Source: Prunella strophiata (taxonomy: Eukaryota > Chordata > Aves > Passeriformes > Prunellidae). From it: a stretch of DNA of 64,000 bases. Where the stretch lies: the NCBI GenBank assembly GCA_036583965.1, contig JAZBQD010000027.1, positions 7,975,187 to 8,039,186 on the forward strand, read 5' to 3'. Made by a program: the position numbers and the translations under genes. Below are positions 1-13,801 of the stretch, one piece after another. Numbering within the stretch: the first letter of the stretch is position 1; the number at the start of each line of letters is the position of its first letter. Below the pieces are notes generated by a model. The model had not been told where the DNA came from, made no database searches, and saw only the letters and a list, made by a program, of their open reading frames with translations.

Positions 1-2695
1 CATATCAGTCTGTATGAAAACTGACAGGTTGCCTTTAGAGACTGCCCTCATAGATGTGATAGATGGGAATAATTAATAAATGCAGGTGGTTCAGGCATAC
101 ACTCAAGGCCCCTACTGTCAGAGCACCACTGTCTTCAAGAGAGTTACTTTAACTCTTGAGATGGAGAAAAACAGTTTATTTTTCTTTACAATGAAAATTA
201 TGTTAGGAAACAATTCCATCACTGTTCTGCTGTTGCAAACCATGAAAGTTTGTGCTCAGTATTTGGCCAAGATGTGCTTATAGGAAGAGCTCACAAACAC
301 TGGTGTAGGAGTTTTTATGAAGCTGACCATGTCACTGCAGTTCTGGGCCTTTACAGTAATGTTTCCAAAGAGGGGACTGAGCATACAGCATGGCCCATCA
401 GCACCACCTATTTTATGGCAGAAAGTCCAATACATTTCCTAATTCCTGGCTCAGTGCAGCCTATGATTGCTGTGTCACCTGTGCTCTGGCAATCCCACTC
501 CTTTTCCTCCTGAAACTCATATCTTCACCTCTGCCTTTATTACTTTTTATGGTTTCTTCTCTCATACTAATTTCTCCCTCATCTTGTGTTTTTTTCCTGT
601 AGGTAATGAGCAATGCACAATCCCCCAAAACCCACTGTGGTGCAAAGTCAGCATCATGCTTAGCTTCTAGATGGAATAATTAGTCTGATCCATATCACTT
701 ATTAGAATATCAGTGCTATTCTCAGTATATCTATGTAGTGCTTGCTTTGTATGGTATGGGTACATTTAATGAGACCAAAATATTTGACCTCCTAAATCTG
801 TGGCCGTGGTGGGGGTGAATTTCATTCATCTGCCATGTCAGAGAAATTAATATCCTTCACAGCCTCAAATTTCAGTTGAAAAGCAAGAAGCTGCTTAGGA
901 GAAATTGCTTGAAAAGTAGCAATCAGGGAAAAGGGATGGGGCACAAGAGAAGAGAGTAAGGTCACAAGATGGAGTAGGTTTAGGCATTACTGCCCATGTT
1001 GAAAATGACAACATAATGCATGTCATGTAATTCAGAGATGGGACCATTTCTTGAAAATCAGAAGCTAATTTATGCAGCCCTACACTGCAAAAATCAATCT
1101 TCCACCTTTCCTTGGGAAAAAAAAAATCCCCATGCACTATGATTTATGGCAGAGGAAGAGAATCCTAGATTTTCTTTGACTTCATGCAGTACTCCTTCCA
1201 CATGTCTAATGTACTGCCTGCAGCTATGCTTCTCATGGTAGGTGGGTGTGTGAGTCAGCACTGTCCCTAACAGACTTAGAGAGACTGATGAGTTTTTCTT
1301 GTGTTATCAGCTTTTTCATTTTTTTAATTGCTATTTCTTGTACTCTTTCAATCCTTTTATTGCATTTGCTCTTTCCATCTGCAGTTTAATTTGCCTTGAG
1401 TTAAGATGCTTGGACACTTTTTGATGATAAATATGTCTAGTGAAATACCCAGGAAGAGTGACTTAGCTTTGTGGCAGGAGCTGTGAATGTTCTGAGTTTG
1501 ACCCCAAGGGCAAGAATAAAGTCCTTAATTGTAGTCAATTGCAGCCTTGATCTTTCTACTGTGCTGGCCTACAAAAGGGCAAATGATGACAACTCTGATG
1601 GTTTTTGTACTGTAAATAAGTCCATATTTGTGGACATTTATAAAGTAATCATTCACTGCCATTTTGTCAAGATAGAATCACACAGACCAGCAAGGATTTG
1701 TAATATAGGTGCATGAATGGTCTTCCAGTAGCACTAATAAAAGTAACATTTTGCAAATCCTCTCTGTGAATCTGAAAGCAGACATGAAATCACTGCTGGT
1801 CACTGCCAATCTGGAATGGGTTTGACCTGCTGACCTTGGGGTGAAAGGCTCTGCTCTGCATTACCATTCCCAAGGGCTCTCTGACTCTCTCTGAGGCTGC
1901 TTTTTTATTATTTTGTAGTTAACCTCAAGACAGCATCACCAACAATGGATAACATCTGCAAAACACTGGCTATCTGAACATTTTCTTGCTTTGCAACCAA
2001 TCATTGGCACTCAATGAATCTGAAGGTTAAAAAGAAATTGCATGTCCAAATACTCACTGCAGAAATAGTGAAATCAGACTCAGGGGGGGAAAAATCCCTT
2101 AATAGCTCCTTCCTGACACTAGTGTGTTTTTTCATTTATTCATATGGTCTTGACATTTCATTTAAAGTAATGGAAGATGTAATGGTTTGGGGGGAATCAT
2201 CCAAATTTGTTCCTTTTAGCAAGAGACAACCCATCAACCAACTGCCCTCAAAAAATAGATGGACATCAAGAAAGTTTTCATTGCTCCTGGGTTCTGTCCT
2301 TTACCACTCATTCAGCTGTTCAGGTGCTTCACTCATCCATGCTGATGCCAACCCTCTGCAGAATCCTGATGTAAAAAATACTGCCCAACCTTACAGGAGT
2401 CTTAACCACACACTAAAAACAATTGCAGAATGCAACAGGACTATCCTTTACATATCAACCACTTTCTGTCCCAGTACAATATTCAAACACCCCCTGCATT
2501 CTGCCAGGAGGATGTGACCTCACTGGGGAGTTAGCCACAGCAGGAATCAAGAATCACTTTCAGTGACACCAGGAGGATCATCCAGGACTTACATGGATCT
2601 CCATCCCACAGCAGACCTGATCTCTGGAAAATATTATTTCCCCCTGCTAACAATGAGTCTTTATGAATTCTGATTATTTGGGAAGCTCTGCTTAA
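1..2695. other. Unique AT-rich non-coding sequence
   Basis: I see no exon, RNA gene or recognisable transposon here. The longest frame is a 167-codon one at 2014-2517 (+). It has no recognisable domain, an ordinary mixed composition and a weak start context, so I do not call it a gene. Short pyrimidine-rich runs near 480-600 are not long enough to be a named repeat. The stretch fits intergenic or intronic DNA. Confidence 0.6.
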
Positions 2696-2723
2696 GTATA
2701 CAAATGTCTGTATACAAATGTCA
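2696..2723. repeat. 14-bp tandem duplication
   Basis: Two adjacent 14-bp units, 2696-2709 and 2710-2723, both begin gtatacaaatgtc and differ only in the last base. It is a minimal two-copy tandem repeat, probably replication slippage. No function is implied. Confidence 0.85.
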
Positions 2724-5700
2724 AATCAGCACTTAATGAGCATGAAGTGATTTCACATTGAACTGTCCATCTCATAAGCATCAACATGTCCAAGAAAGGA
2801 AACTCATTTGTTTATTCCCAGCAGTACTTTGGGATACAGCCTTCACAAGCAGTGGGAATTAGACATGAGGAAGCAGCAAGATATTTTCCCAATTACATAT
2901 TCACCCATCAATCAGAGCTTCTCTTTGAAACCTGGCTACTAGGCCACTGGTCCCTGCTGGGAAAATGCTAGATATGCAAGAAAAAGGGACATTTTTCCTT
3001 TTGTGCCAAATTTCAGTGTAGAGCTAACTTGAAGCTGTAAGTAGCTGTAAGCCCAGCTCCTCTCTGGCAGATCTCTGAGAGGAGATCCATTGTGGAATTT
3101 CACAGCTGGATCTCAGCATCTCAGCCTGCTCCATGGTTTGACATTTTGGACATGTTTCACCATTGTTTCCCCAAATTTTCATCTCTGACTTTATTAAAAG
3201 AATAAATTTAAAAGAAATTCCGTGCTTTGGAGAGTGTGTTCTGGTAAATTTCTTTTTCCCATCACTACAGGATGCCAAGAAACAGAGACTGAGGCTGGAC
3301 ACATTACTATAGATATGGTATAGAAGAAGAAAATAGATTTAGAGAAAACTCCAGCTGATTAAGCCAGCTGGCATTTTCAGGTCCATGTTTCTAGGACTTC
3401 ATAAAACAGTCTGATTCTTTTGGAGAAGAAGCTGACTCTGGGGTGGTCATTTTTTTTTTTTTTTTTGTGGTAGCAAAGGCAAAAGCAAATATCACTACTT
3501 CTTGGGTGAATGAAACTGCTCCAAGGGACACAAAGCCAAGAGTACTGTGGGGAGACTTGGTGTATGCCCAAGCTCTGATCTCCTTTTTGTCACTGAGGAA
3601 TCAGGAGGAGAGCAGGCCACAAGTCATATGGGAAAATATGACCCCAGGAAGCAGTAAAACCAAAATAGTCAGGACAGAAGAATGTTTCTGTGGAAATAAG
3701 GAATACACAATGTGAGGATGACAACTTCTAAAATGGCCCCAAACCAACATTTTAGAGCAGCCAGATGTTGAGCCTGCAGGCAGAGAATCTCTCTAGGGTA
3801 AGTCTAACTCATAGGACAGAGAGATTTTCCCCTAAATTCTGTGCTTTGCTTTTCCATTTTGAAGGTTTATTCTGTCTCACAATGTCTCTTTTTGCACTTA
3901 CTTGTCACTTAGACACAATGACTTTGGAGCAGGTGAATTTCCACACTCCATATTTATCATTCAGACATCCACATGGTGCTGGGCTCAGTGGTGAATCTGG
4001 CAAGGGGAAGCATTTTGAAGGAAGATTGAAAGCCAGCCTTGAAAAACCCCCTCTCATATGACAGATATTGATCATTCATGATGCAAACAATTTTCCACTA
4101 ATGGCAAACACAAGGAATTCTCTGTATTCCTTCCTGTATCCTCATAATGTAGACATAAGGAACTCTGAAAATCAATTCCTAGGCTTTCTGGAAAAGGAGG
4201 GGGAAATAAAAAAGGAAATAAAGAAGTTGGCATTTGAGTTGATTGTGTTCTCTTCAAAGTCTTGGACCAGCTCTGACCATCTCCTGAAAAATCTGCACTG
4301 TCTCAGTGGAATGGAATTTCCCAATATGCCATGGTCATTTTGGCACCCATTTCTCTGAAGCAGCTATAAATCTCCTGCAGGTCACAGAACTCTGTAAAAG
4401 GAGACAAAAATTACCCAAGGGTTCTTGGACTGGGCCTGGAGATCAGGAGAGGGACAGAAATGTATGTCTCATCCAAAGAAAACTCTGCCTGACTTTAGGC
4501 TGCTAATAGCTCAGTGGGAAAGTCTGTTTAACTGTGCGCATCCTTCAGAGGTTTCTGGGATGTAACCTGTTAGACCCTCACCTAGAAGACATTTCCTCAG
4601 TTTTTGAAGGCTTGCTTGTCTGCAGAGTATCTGCCAAGCAAAAGAAATGAACATCAGGGAGCAAAGAAACCCAGTGGCAGCTGTGCATCAGGTCCCAATT
4701 AAGACATCAAACTAAACCCTTCAGCCCTAGCTCTCAAACATCCTTGTGTATAATATTTCCCATGAGGCTGGAATTCTTCTGCGAGGTTTTTGCTGGCTTT
4801 AATGCACAGCATCAGTGCTCAGTAAGCTCTCAGGGCACTCATGTTGCTGTGTGAGACAGCAGGGTATGTTTTTTCAGCCCCACACCTCCAAATAAAAGAT
4901 AAGGGCATGCCCTGTGTTACGACAGGACTTGACTTGGACCAAGGGAGCACGTCCCAGCTGTTTGGCATGATGCTGCATTTGAATTTGCCATGGGGTCATG
5001 CTGGTTCTGAGCATTTTAATGTCCTAAATCTAACCCCCTAATTTTCTAATAGTTGTTTAGTGCATTGCACATGCAATCAAAAGGAAATTCAACTGCCAGG
5101 ATCTCTCTTCCCTAAGAAGGGGTGGAGAGGGCATTTCATTGTATGAGGGGATGAGAAGTCTATGAGGTAGAAGCCCACTTGCTGTGGCTTTGAGTGAAAA
5201 CAACCTGATTATGTTTAAGATACTTCCTGTGCAATTCCTTTGTGAACCCCAGTGCACTTTGGGCCAAAGAACCTCTTCAGTTCAAAGATGAAGTTTATAG
5301 GTCAAGATGTCTCCATCATGGCATCTGATTTCAGCTCAAGTTCCAAGGAATATTTTGCCATGATGTCAGTGAAAGTCCCATCTGCACATCCCCTGCATTA
5401 TTGCAGAAAATCTTATATTTCCTACCATTTTTCTGCAGTCTCTTGGAAACACAGTCATAGAATCACTGCAGAGTCTCACCACAAGTGCAAAGTGCTTGTC
5501 TTACTAGCAGAGTGAAATCATACACTTGCTCTCTACTGAGAGGACCTAAGTCACCCAGCTGTCCTCACCAAAAATTAACTGAATAATCCTGCAGATCACT
5601 TAAAATTCCCCTTGCTGTACTTACAAGACAGCCCTGCTGTGAACAGGAGCAGCATGCCCAGAGTCATCTCCCACTGCTCCACAACACAGAACAGATTTGG

Positions 5701-8700
5701 TTTGAAAATAACAGCAGTAGGAACATCTACCCTGCCAAATAGCTGAGCTCCCTGGTTTACTGTCAGATCCTGATTCTTCAGTTGTCTGTGGTGCTTTCCC
5801 TTGGGATCCCTTTGGGACTGGACTAGCTAATTCCTTCAGAAAAACCTAAGTGCATCTCTAGAAGCAGCTTGTTGCAGCAACCCATGCCATTAAGAAAGTA
5901 AGAGCATCCTGTCCAGCTCCCTGAACACTCTCCAGGGAAACCTTTCACTCATTCCAAGCCCCAAGATGAAACATCCTTAATGAAAAAAACATGGTGACTG
6001 TTACTGGGTACCACACAATCTGTAGCTTTTTTTCATGCAAAACTACATGAAATAAGCAAATAAAGGAATTCTCATATCTCAGTTATAGAGATGTTACATG
6101 TGGCTCAGAAGGGACCAAGAAGTTATTGTGAAGCACTGGGCAAGGCCCACTGACTTTGGAGAAGGATAGATTTGAGCCTGGAGGATGCAAACCACTTTTC
6201 TCTCTGCAGGGCCAGGAGTCACTCCTTGGACTGAAAGCCTTTAGAAGCAGAGATGTAATTGGAGAAAAGCCTAATAGGACCATGATTCCACCAGTCTTGA
6301 TGCCCACTACTAGGTTTCCTATAACCAATACTCCTGATGGAGAACAGAAACAAGTTCAGCATTGCAGGGGCACACAGCAGGATGTTTAACCTGGCAGTAT
6401 GCCAGCTTTGGGAAAACAGACAAAGCCTGAATCAGTTAGATAGGGTCTAACATGATTTGTCTGTTCCATTTTGTCACAGCAGCTGCCTGGACAAAATCCT
6501 TTCTCTGGCATTCTTTGAGTTAACAGAGAGAGCCTGCATTTTTATTCAGTGCCCTACATGACAAGAAAAGCCCAGGATTCCATTTGGAGACATTGCTGAA
6601 AGAACTTGCTTTTAAAACCTGGAATTTAGTGAATGTACTGGAGCCACATAAGTCTAAGTTCTAGAACCAATAAGCAAAATAGCCAAACATAATGTGCATA
6701 ATTCCCCTGTCATTACTGGAAAGGCATTGAAAAGATTTCCTGGAGGAAGTTAGCTATGCAAAGCAGGGGATAACAGTGCAAAATGGCTCTTTCAGAGCTA
6801 GACTAAGGTTGTGAATGACAAAAATTGTATGAAAACCTGCACAGTGTTGTAGCCAAAAATGAAGAAGAAACACCCACCAGGATTTGGGGCAGATTGATGT
6901 TGAGAGGAGGTCTTAGCACTCCTGGTTTCTGGCTGCAAATTGAAGTGCTGACAGTTGGAATTAACTTTTAAACACAAGCATGATAGCAAAATGTGATCTC
7001 TGGACATAATTGTTCTCCATAGTACAAACATGTATTTCTAGGAGCAGCAGAACTAGTGAAGCCTGGTTTCCTACAGATGAACATCTAAGGCTAAATTTCT
7101 TTGCTGTCTAACAAGAATAAGTTTGTGCTGTAAATTGTCTGATGTTATGCAGCCTCTGATTTCCATGACATTTCTAGCAGCTTGATATTTTTGGAAAGAG
7201 CACTCCACTCTTTCACTTGTGGTTAAAATAAATCAGCAGATTTTAACACTGTTGGGGCAGGCAGTGGGGAGGGAGGGCATGACAGAGAAAAACAGACATA
7301 TGGAGCATGTAATGTCATATTTCTCACTTCCTTAGGAAACCAATCTGGAAAGATAAAGATGGCAGAGCCCTACCACATTCTGCTGGAGAGGAGTTTTAAT
7401 TGGTGGGATGAGTGTCAAGAAAATCCCCTTTCCAAAGAATTGCAAGAAAAAGAGCTTATTGCTCTGAGTCATCTCTACACAGCCCTTAAACTACACAACA
7501 GGTGACACCTTTGTTGGAGGCAGACTAAGGAAAAGATGAATTGCTTCTTAAAATGCAAGTCAGATGATGAGGATAAAGTTTTAGAGTGGATAATTCCCCT
7601 TTTCAACATGGGATTCAGGCAAAATTAGTGGTTCTGAGTATGATGTAAGGTTTACCCATCAAGTGCTTCCTGAGGTTAAATATATTACAGAATTGGAACA
7701 GTTAAGGAAAGGCCCCTGCATATACTTTCATAATCTGATTTATATTCTCTTTTATCTCAGACTCCACCTCTTCAAGTCATCTTTTGAAAAACCTACTGAG
7801 AGGACAAAAAAGGAAAACAGGAATTGGAACATTCCTGAAATTGTCTCTGCAAGACACACATTAGTAATTTACCTGGCAACACTTTCCTAGGGAGCTCTTT
7901 AGTTTGGAGAGAAGAAAACAAAGGAAAAAATCCACCTCAAGCAGTATGGGTTTTATGGATAAGTTAACAGTAAGATGTATATCAGAGGCTTGTAAACTGG
8001 TTCAGTGAAAATGGGTTGTGACTTACAGTCCAAACTGAATTTGCAAGCACTTTTCAAGAATTAAATTTCCTCAACTCAAAGAGAAAAAAAAAAAGAAAAT
8101 CAACAAGTCATCAGGAACAACAAATGATTCATAGTATTGCAGAATACTTCTTAGTGTGATGTGAGCAGTATTAATTGTTCAAGCACAACAACAGCTCCAT
8201 AACCATATTGATAATATTTATTTCTTTACTTTCCTATTTCATGGTGTCTGTCTGTGAACGCTGGACACTCACATGACATTTAGGAGACCTTGATGTAGGG
8301 TTCTGTCTGATTTTTAAGCTTCTTTTCTTTTAAGACTCTGGCTGGGTGAGCTGCTGAATCTCAGGGCCTCTTGAGCACTCTTACAATGCAAATGTGGTTG
8401 TCAAGCTCTACCTTCTTGTAGTTCAACTGCTTATCCCCAAGCTCAGTCCTGACCCTGAAACTTCTTAAGCATTTTCTTTCCCTAATCAAAGAGGGGAGTT
8501 CAGCTCTGAAAAGAGCAAACTAACACAAAAAGGTTTCACACAGATTTTCTACACACTGGCACTTTAACCTCAAAACATAAAAAAGATTACACATTGCTAG
8601 AAGGGCAAATCACCAGATTGTTTCATCCTTTCCTTGAAAAGGTCAGCCAGTGTGCAAGGGGACAGGGCTAGCAGCAAGACAGCTGCTGGCTGTTTCATTT

Positions 8701-8767
8701 ATCACCCAAATGATGCTTTGATCAGCCTCTGCAGGGACCACAAACTCCTGCCAGGAGATTTTATGAG
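2724..8767. other. Unique non-coding sequence with T17 and weak G-rich motif
   Basis: No gene or confident transposon was recognised. A T17 homopolymer lies at 3450-3466. A G-rich tract at 7254-7278 has four G runs of at least three, but one loop is 8 bases, so it is only a weak quadruplex candidate. Open frames (for example 90-98 codons at 3443-4061) have no recognisable domains. The phrase tcatagaatcact at 5457-5469 resembles the terminal octamer of CR1, but nothing around it matches CR1. Confidence 0.55.
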
Positions 8768-8869
8768 ACTCCATGTCTCATTACCTTCAATGCTGGTCAC
8801 CTGATTTTCACAGCTGTAGCCCACTGGGGATGAAGCTCTGCTGCAGCCCCACTCCCAAATACCACAAAC
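8768..8869 (+). repeat. Unidentified dispersed repeat, copy 1 (102 bp)
   Basis: This segment aligns without gaps to 61523-61624, same length and same orientation. I count about 12 mismatches, so identity is near 88%. Similarity starts abruptly at actccatgtctcattacc and fades just after accacaaac. An open frame runs through both copies (MSHYLQC...SPD.HSCSPLGM...CSPT..YHK), but most changed codons are amino-acid changing, so protein constraint is not supported. I do not recognise the family. It could be part of an LTR or an old transposon. Confidence 0.8.
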
Positions 8870-11800
8870 CTACCTGGGAACCTACAGGTTACCAGTGTGG
8901 GATCACTCCCACTATTTGGTGTCAGCAGTGGATCACTTATACCAATGTTGCCAGCACCTGTGGGATCTGTACACTGAGAGGAGCAGAGGGAAAGCAAAGG
9001 TGAGGATGCAAGTCAACAGAAAACATGTGGACTATGTGTGTTGCACACTTCTTCCAGACTAACAGCATTCCTCCTGAGTGGAACCCCAGTCTACTCCCAA
9101 ATAATTTGCTAGGGAATGATTCAGACATAAATGGGCTGGGCAGAGCCCTGTTTTTGCTGGTGGGAGAAGAAAAGGAACAGCCAACAACCAAGGAAATGAG
9201 GAGGGGGAAATGAGGTCACAAGGAGCTTTTGAGAACTCGTTGGTCCAGTCAGTGATTTCCCATCTGCCTGGGCCTGCTGTACCTGTCAGTCCAATACTGC
9301 TAAAAGCACTGTCAAACACCCTGAGCTGTCACCTGGACTGGTCTGGGAACAGTCTCAGAGCCAGTTCACTCCTTAACAGGAGTAGGAAACAGGACTAGGG
9401 GTGAGGTACTGACTGATCTCTGGCTCCCTCTGATCTCTGGCTCAGAGGTAGGTGAGAATCTTCCAGGGAAATTCCTGGGAGCAGCCCAGATCATTTCTTA
9501 GACCAAAGAGGTCCAATTTGGAATCAGTTTTGGGGGTTTTTTTAGCCAAATGTGCTTGGTAAAAGGACCATCTTTTCTCCCTCTGAGAGTATTCTGCCTT
9601 GGACTCCACACCACTGCCACACTTCAAACACTGCCAAACACATTCCCAAATATTCTTCCACCTTCTCTCCTCTTGGGAGAAGTTCCCAATTTTTCAGCTT
9701 AACCTTGCTGGCTGGCTATTCCCCTGGAAAAAATTTGGGAAAACACAAACAATGCTTTTTGATGAGGTGAGATAATATTGGTTCCAAGGAGATTTCAGCA
9801 AAATGCCCCAGCTGTTTTTGACATCAGTGAAGCCTAGGCAAAGAGTGTTCTGCACTGACTTCTAACACTCCTTTTGGCTGATCTAGGCCTTATCCCATGC
9901 AGATGTCCATGAATTTGCCTATACTATGAAGCACAACCCTTCAATTGCCTAAATGCATATTTACACAATGTTCACAAATCTGTTATGCTGAAAAAGATCT
10001 ATCCTTTAATTATCCAACACAGTCAACCATCTTCATTGGGATCCTGCCCAAGTTTATCTAAGAGGAGGAAAAAGTTATTATGAAAATTACCACAGTTTTT
10101 TTTTTTTTCTTTTTGCAATGAAAGATTTTTGTATCAATGCATAAACCACAAGAATAATCATCAGTTTAATAGTTTCCTGTGGGTGAGCCCTTTCAAGTTG
10201 AGCTGTCAGGAGGATGGGTGGGGAGCCCACTTGCAGGAGCAGTGAGAATAAGTCCCTTTCACAACACCCCCTGAGGCAGACAAAGATCAGAATTACTCTG
10301 AGACAACTTGCTTCACCCTCCACATGTTGTGGGCAGGTCTCAGCCCTCAGCACTCAGTGGCATCAGCTTGCACTGAGGAAAAGCCATTTTTTAGCAGGTT
10401 GACACCTCTGAAAAAGGGAACATGATGTTCTGTGATCTGCAGGTGAGCAGAAAAACATTACACCTGGATTTGTGCTGTTGCCCTGAGTGCTGAATCCTTT
10501 GCATAACTGGCAGAAAGTGCTGTTATGTGGGCAATGAGGATATAGGAGAGAGCTGTAAAGCAATTGTTTTCTACGTGTCTTTGGGATTCTTAGATGGAAG
10601 TTACATAAATCAAAATGTGAAAACAGATTTTTTTATTTTTTTTTTTTCAGAAAAACTGCCTTTGTGGGATTGGATGCACATAAAATCACTTTCTATATTG
10701 CAGATGTTAATTGAAGACATGTAATTAGCAAAATGACAAATTCTTGGGAATGAGGGAAGGAATTGTGCTGGTGAAATGGGATATTTACCCTTCATCTTCC
10801 AATGTCATCACTTACACCCTTCTGATGAAGGCTTTGGATGCTTGGGAACTTGGATAGCCAGCTCTCTTCCAGGCAGGATCTTCTGCTGGCCTTGCAAAGA
10901 CTCTCATCTCTCAGCTGTCATAAATGGCTTCTAATCTTGTCCTGCAACTTGCTGTCATTTTTCTTTGCAAACCCATATTTTTTTATATTTGCAAAAAAAA
11001 GAAAAAAAATGTATTTAGTGTTCTTATTAAAAATCAGTGGCTGAATTTAGGGCATTGTGATTTTTTTAAAAACTTCAAACACACATTTTACCTTTGAAGA
11101 TGTTTCAGCACTGGCACTGTTTCTTCTTTACCTCTGAGATTTTCACAGGGGATCTGCACAAAAATGAACATTTTCTCATGTTTTCTCATAAAAAAACAAA
11201 TGGTAAGTAAAATTCCAAGCCAGTAGAAGCTGAGGTTCCTGGGTTCCAAGTTGTTCATTTTCAGAGGTATGAGTGGAGCTGATGTTAGTGATCTGAAATC
11301 AAAGCTCATTTTCAGATGTCCATGTGAACTAACCCATATTTTATAATACCACTGTGACAGTAACATTTGCCCATTATAACTTACACTAACATTGCACAAA
11401 AATGTTCAGTCCTACATTGAAAAGGGGGGGTGGAGGGCAGGGGGGGATGTTGATTAAAAATCAAAACAAAATAATGATTTAAATGTTCAGACAAATCAGA
11501 ATGTCTGATCCAAGGAGTGAACACATGGCAGAGAAAACGTGTTATTGCAAGACAACTTCATGATTTGGTATTTCTAATTATTTGTGTGGGATCAGGAATT
11601 AGTTTTGTGCTGCCTGGGGTGCCAGGACACTTTCTTGTGGTGAAGTTCACAGGTGTTCTGCCTCTCTCTCCTGTCACACACATTACCATGGAGAAGCTGA
11701 ATGCTTCTCCAAAGCATGTACAGAATAGTCTGTCCATCCCTGCTCCTCACATACAGAATGACCTTGAGTGAAAATTCCTGCACTGCTTCATCCACAGCTC

Positions 11801-13666
11801 CTCAAGCTACAATGCCTACAGAAAAGGTGAGTCATGGTGTAGTTATCAGCAGTTTAAAGAAGCTCTGAGATCCTCTGATGGAAGATGACAACTGAACCTG
11901 CATTTGAAATAAATTTTCAAATGCCTTTTTGCTCATCCTTTTTTTCTACTTGTCTGTTTTCTAAGCTGTAAACAGGGCTTCCTTTTTGGTCTGTGAATTA
12001 AAAAGGAAAAGTAAAAAGGCCCTTTGGCAAAATCTCTTATTGGCACCATAGCATCTTACTTTAATGAACAATGCAAATTTTAAATAATCACAGATCTTTA
12101 CTCATTACTTAGATTAGGCATTACCACAATCAAAGGTAATTTGAATTATTGCTGTAGAAATACTTCTGTTCAAGTTTGGTAGGAACAGAGATCTGTGCTG
12201 TTTCCATTCTGTTAGAATCTTTCAACCTTTTCCTTCCTCAGGACTGAATAATTTTCTAGTAAGGATGAAGAATATTCAGAATTTTCACACATGGGGTCCT
12301 GCATCACACAATATATCTGCTCCACAGGCTGGAGGATCACTTGACCTACATGGTCTTCCTCTGCATCTCTCCACACCCAAGCCCCCAGAGTTGAAGCCAG
12401 CACCAGTGATAAAGAGTGTGATGCTGAGATATCAATTCCTGGCACTGGAAGTGCCAGCTGTTCTTCTATCTGATGGGTGAAAACAATGCCAGAGAGTGCT
12501 TTAGACCTCCAGAGTGGCTCAAAACCTGGAGGCTGCAAAGACAATTCAAGGTTTATCAGTGGGTGTTGCTGTATTGCTCCTGTATGGGTAGAGTTTTGAG
12601 CCTTCAGAGAGAAGCACCATAGGGAAGGAAGCTCTTCAGTAGCTTGAACATACTGGGGTTTGTTGTATTTGTTCTTCTCCTTTCAGGTCAGCAAAGCTGA
12701 GTTCTTTTGGGGAAATCATGTCATCTGCAGAAAGTGAGGCAAAACCAGATCTCCCTTTCCTCTCACTCACCACAGAGGCATGGCAGACATGGTCCAATGC
12801 TCTGGCACTGGAGCAGATCCTGAAAACTAATTAATTACAACATGATGGGGATTTGCCAGAAAAATCTGTTCCAATTAAAATCTGTCAACACAAATTTGCA
12901 AAGGAGCAATGATGACTACAATTGCACATTGGGTGGAGCTAAAAAACCATGTTTCCTGTATCCCCTGAACATGACTATACAATTACTGACTTGCTGTGGT
13001 CCCAGTAAACAACTGAGATCCTGTTGTGTCATGTGCTTTCCAAAGAGATGATACAGATTGTTCCTGCTCTGAAGAGATCAAATCTCTGAAGAGATCTGAG
13101 GGTCTATTCACATTTTATACTAAAGTTCCCCCCTCTTCTTAGAGAGATCATCATCCTGTTCTTGAAGAAGCAAACACACCCTCCTTTGCTATGCATCCAG
13201 CATAGGGATTACATGCCAAGTAGAATATGATGCATAAGAATACCAAAATCACACCAGAGAGCTGTGGCACAAAAGTCTGGCATGTTTAGGAGAGAGGCTG
13301 AGGTTTGTAACAGGGAATGGAAGGTCCCCTCCCACAGGAGTTCACACACAGGTGACATTTAACACCTCAAGTTCTAATGCACTGCATCAAATTTTCTGCT
13401 GTATTGGCTGAATTTCTTCCCACATCATTTTGTCTTGTTGATTCTGTAAGTTGCCCAAGAATCTTGATATTTAAATTTCTAAAATCATACATATCACATG
13501 TACTCCTCTTTCACTTATCTCCTGTCAGCATGGCAAGCCAGGCCACTGAGCAATTGAAGGAAAGGTATCTGTAGATGAATTAAGATGTTGAGAGTTCCAG
13601 GCCTCCATTTTAAGAACCCCTTTCTGAGTAGTGGAATTCAGATTTTATGCAGAGTTGCAAACACAT
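8870..13666. other. Unique non-coding sequence
   Basis: No gene or RNA recognised. A direct repeat ctgatctctggctc occurs at 9413-9426 and 9430-9443 (period 17). T-rich runs lie at about 10096-10108 and 10629-10648; the second ends in cag at 10649-10651 and resembles a splice acceptor, but no linked exon is evident. A quadruplex-type G tract at 11424-11446 is listed separately. Paired short repeats near 13064-13090 (tctgaagagatc) are trivial. Confidence 0.55.
11424..11446 (+). other. G-quadruplex motif
   Basis: The + strand reads G7, T, GG, A, GGG, CA, G7. Four runs of three or more G can be drawn with short loops: the first G7 split in two, then GGG, then the last G7. It lies in otherwise AT-rich DNA. 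Folding is inferred from the motif, not shown. Confidence 0.6.
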
Positions 13667-13745
13667 TTATAGAATATCCTCAGTTGGAAGGGGCCCACAA
13701 GGATCACTGAAGTCCAACTCCCTGTTCCTGTTTCTGCCTCTCAGT
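13667..13745 (-). mobile_element. CR1 LINE 3'-end fragment
   Basis: Read on the + strand, the segment atagaatatcctcagttgga, then agggg, cccacaaggatcactgaagtccaactccc in sense, is the reverse complement of the well-known avian CR1 3' end. In that consensus a line ending in ...gagttggactcgatgatcc..., ...gggtcccttccaactcaggatattctatga is typical. The element therefore points to the minus strand with its 3' end near 13667. It is 5'-truncated, as CR1 copies usually are, and similarity fades after about 13745. Confidence 0.8.
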
Positions 13746-13801
13746 GAGCCCCCAGTACATCTCAGACCTAACCTGCATCCTCCAGAGGAGATGTTTGGCT
13801 G

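Noticed and set aside
2176..2200. tgtaatggtttgggg resembling the start of some passerine LTRs
   Set aside because: No LTR body, polyadenylation signal at the right place or second LTR was seen.
2014..2517. 167-codon open frame on +
   Set aside because: No recognisable domain, no splice-like borders, and a length within reach of chance for a 64-kb window.
2786..3010. A frame whose end, read through a stop, gives C..C-KKKG-H-...C, suggesting a retroviral zinc knuckle
   Set aside because: A stop lies inside the motif, the last spacing is X3 instead of X4, and no other retroviral feature (LTR, primer site, polymerase motifs) is nearby.
5455..5515. Phrase tcatagaatcact resembling the CR1 terminal repeat
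   Set aside because: Only about 12 bases match and the following sequence does not resemble any CR1 type I know.
7254..7278. Four G runs suggesting a G-quadruplex
   Set aside because: One loop is 8 bases, outside the usual limit, and it overlaps common GGGAGGG sequence.
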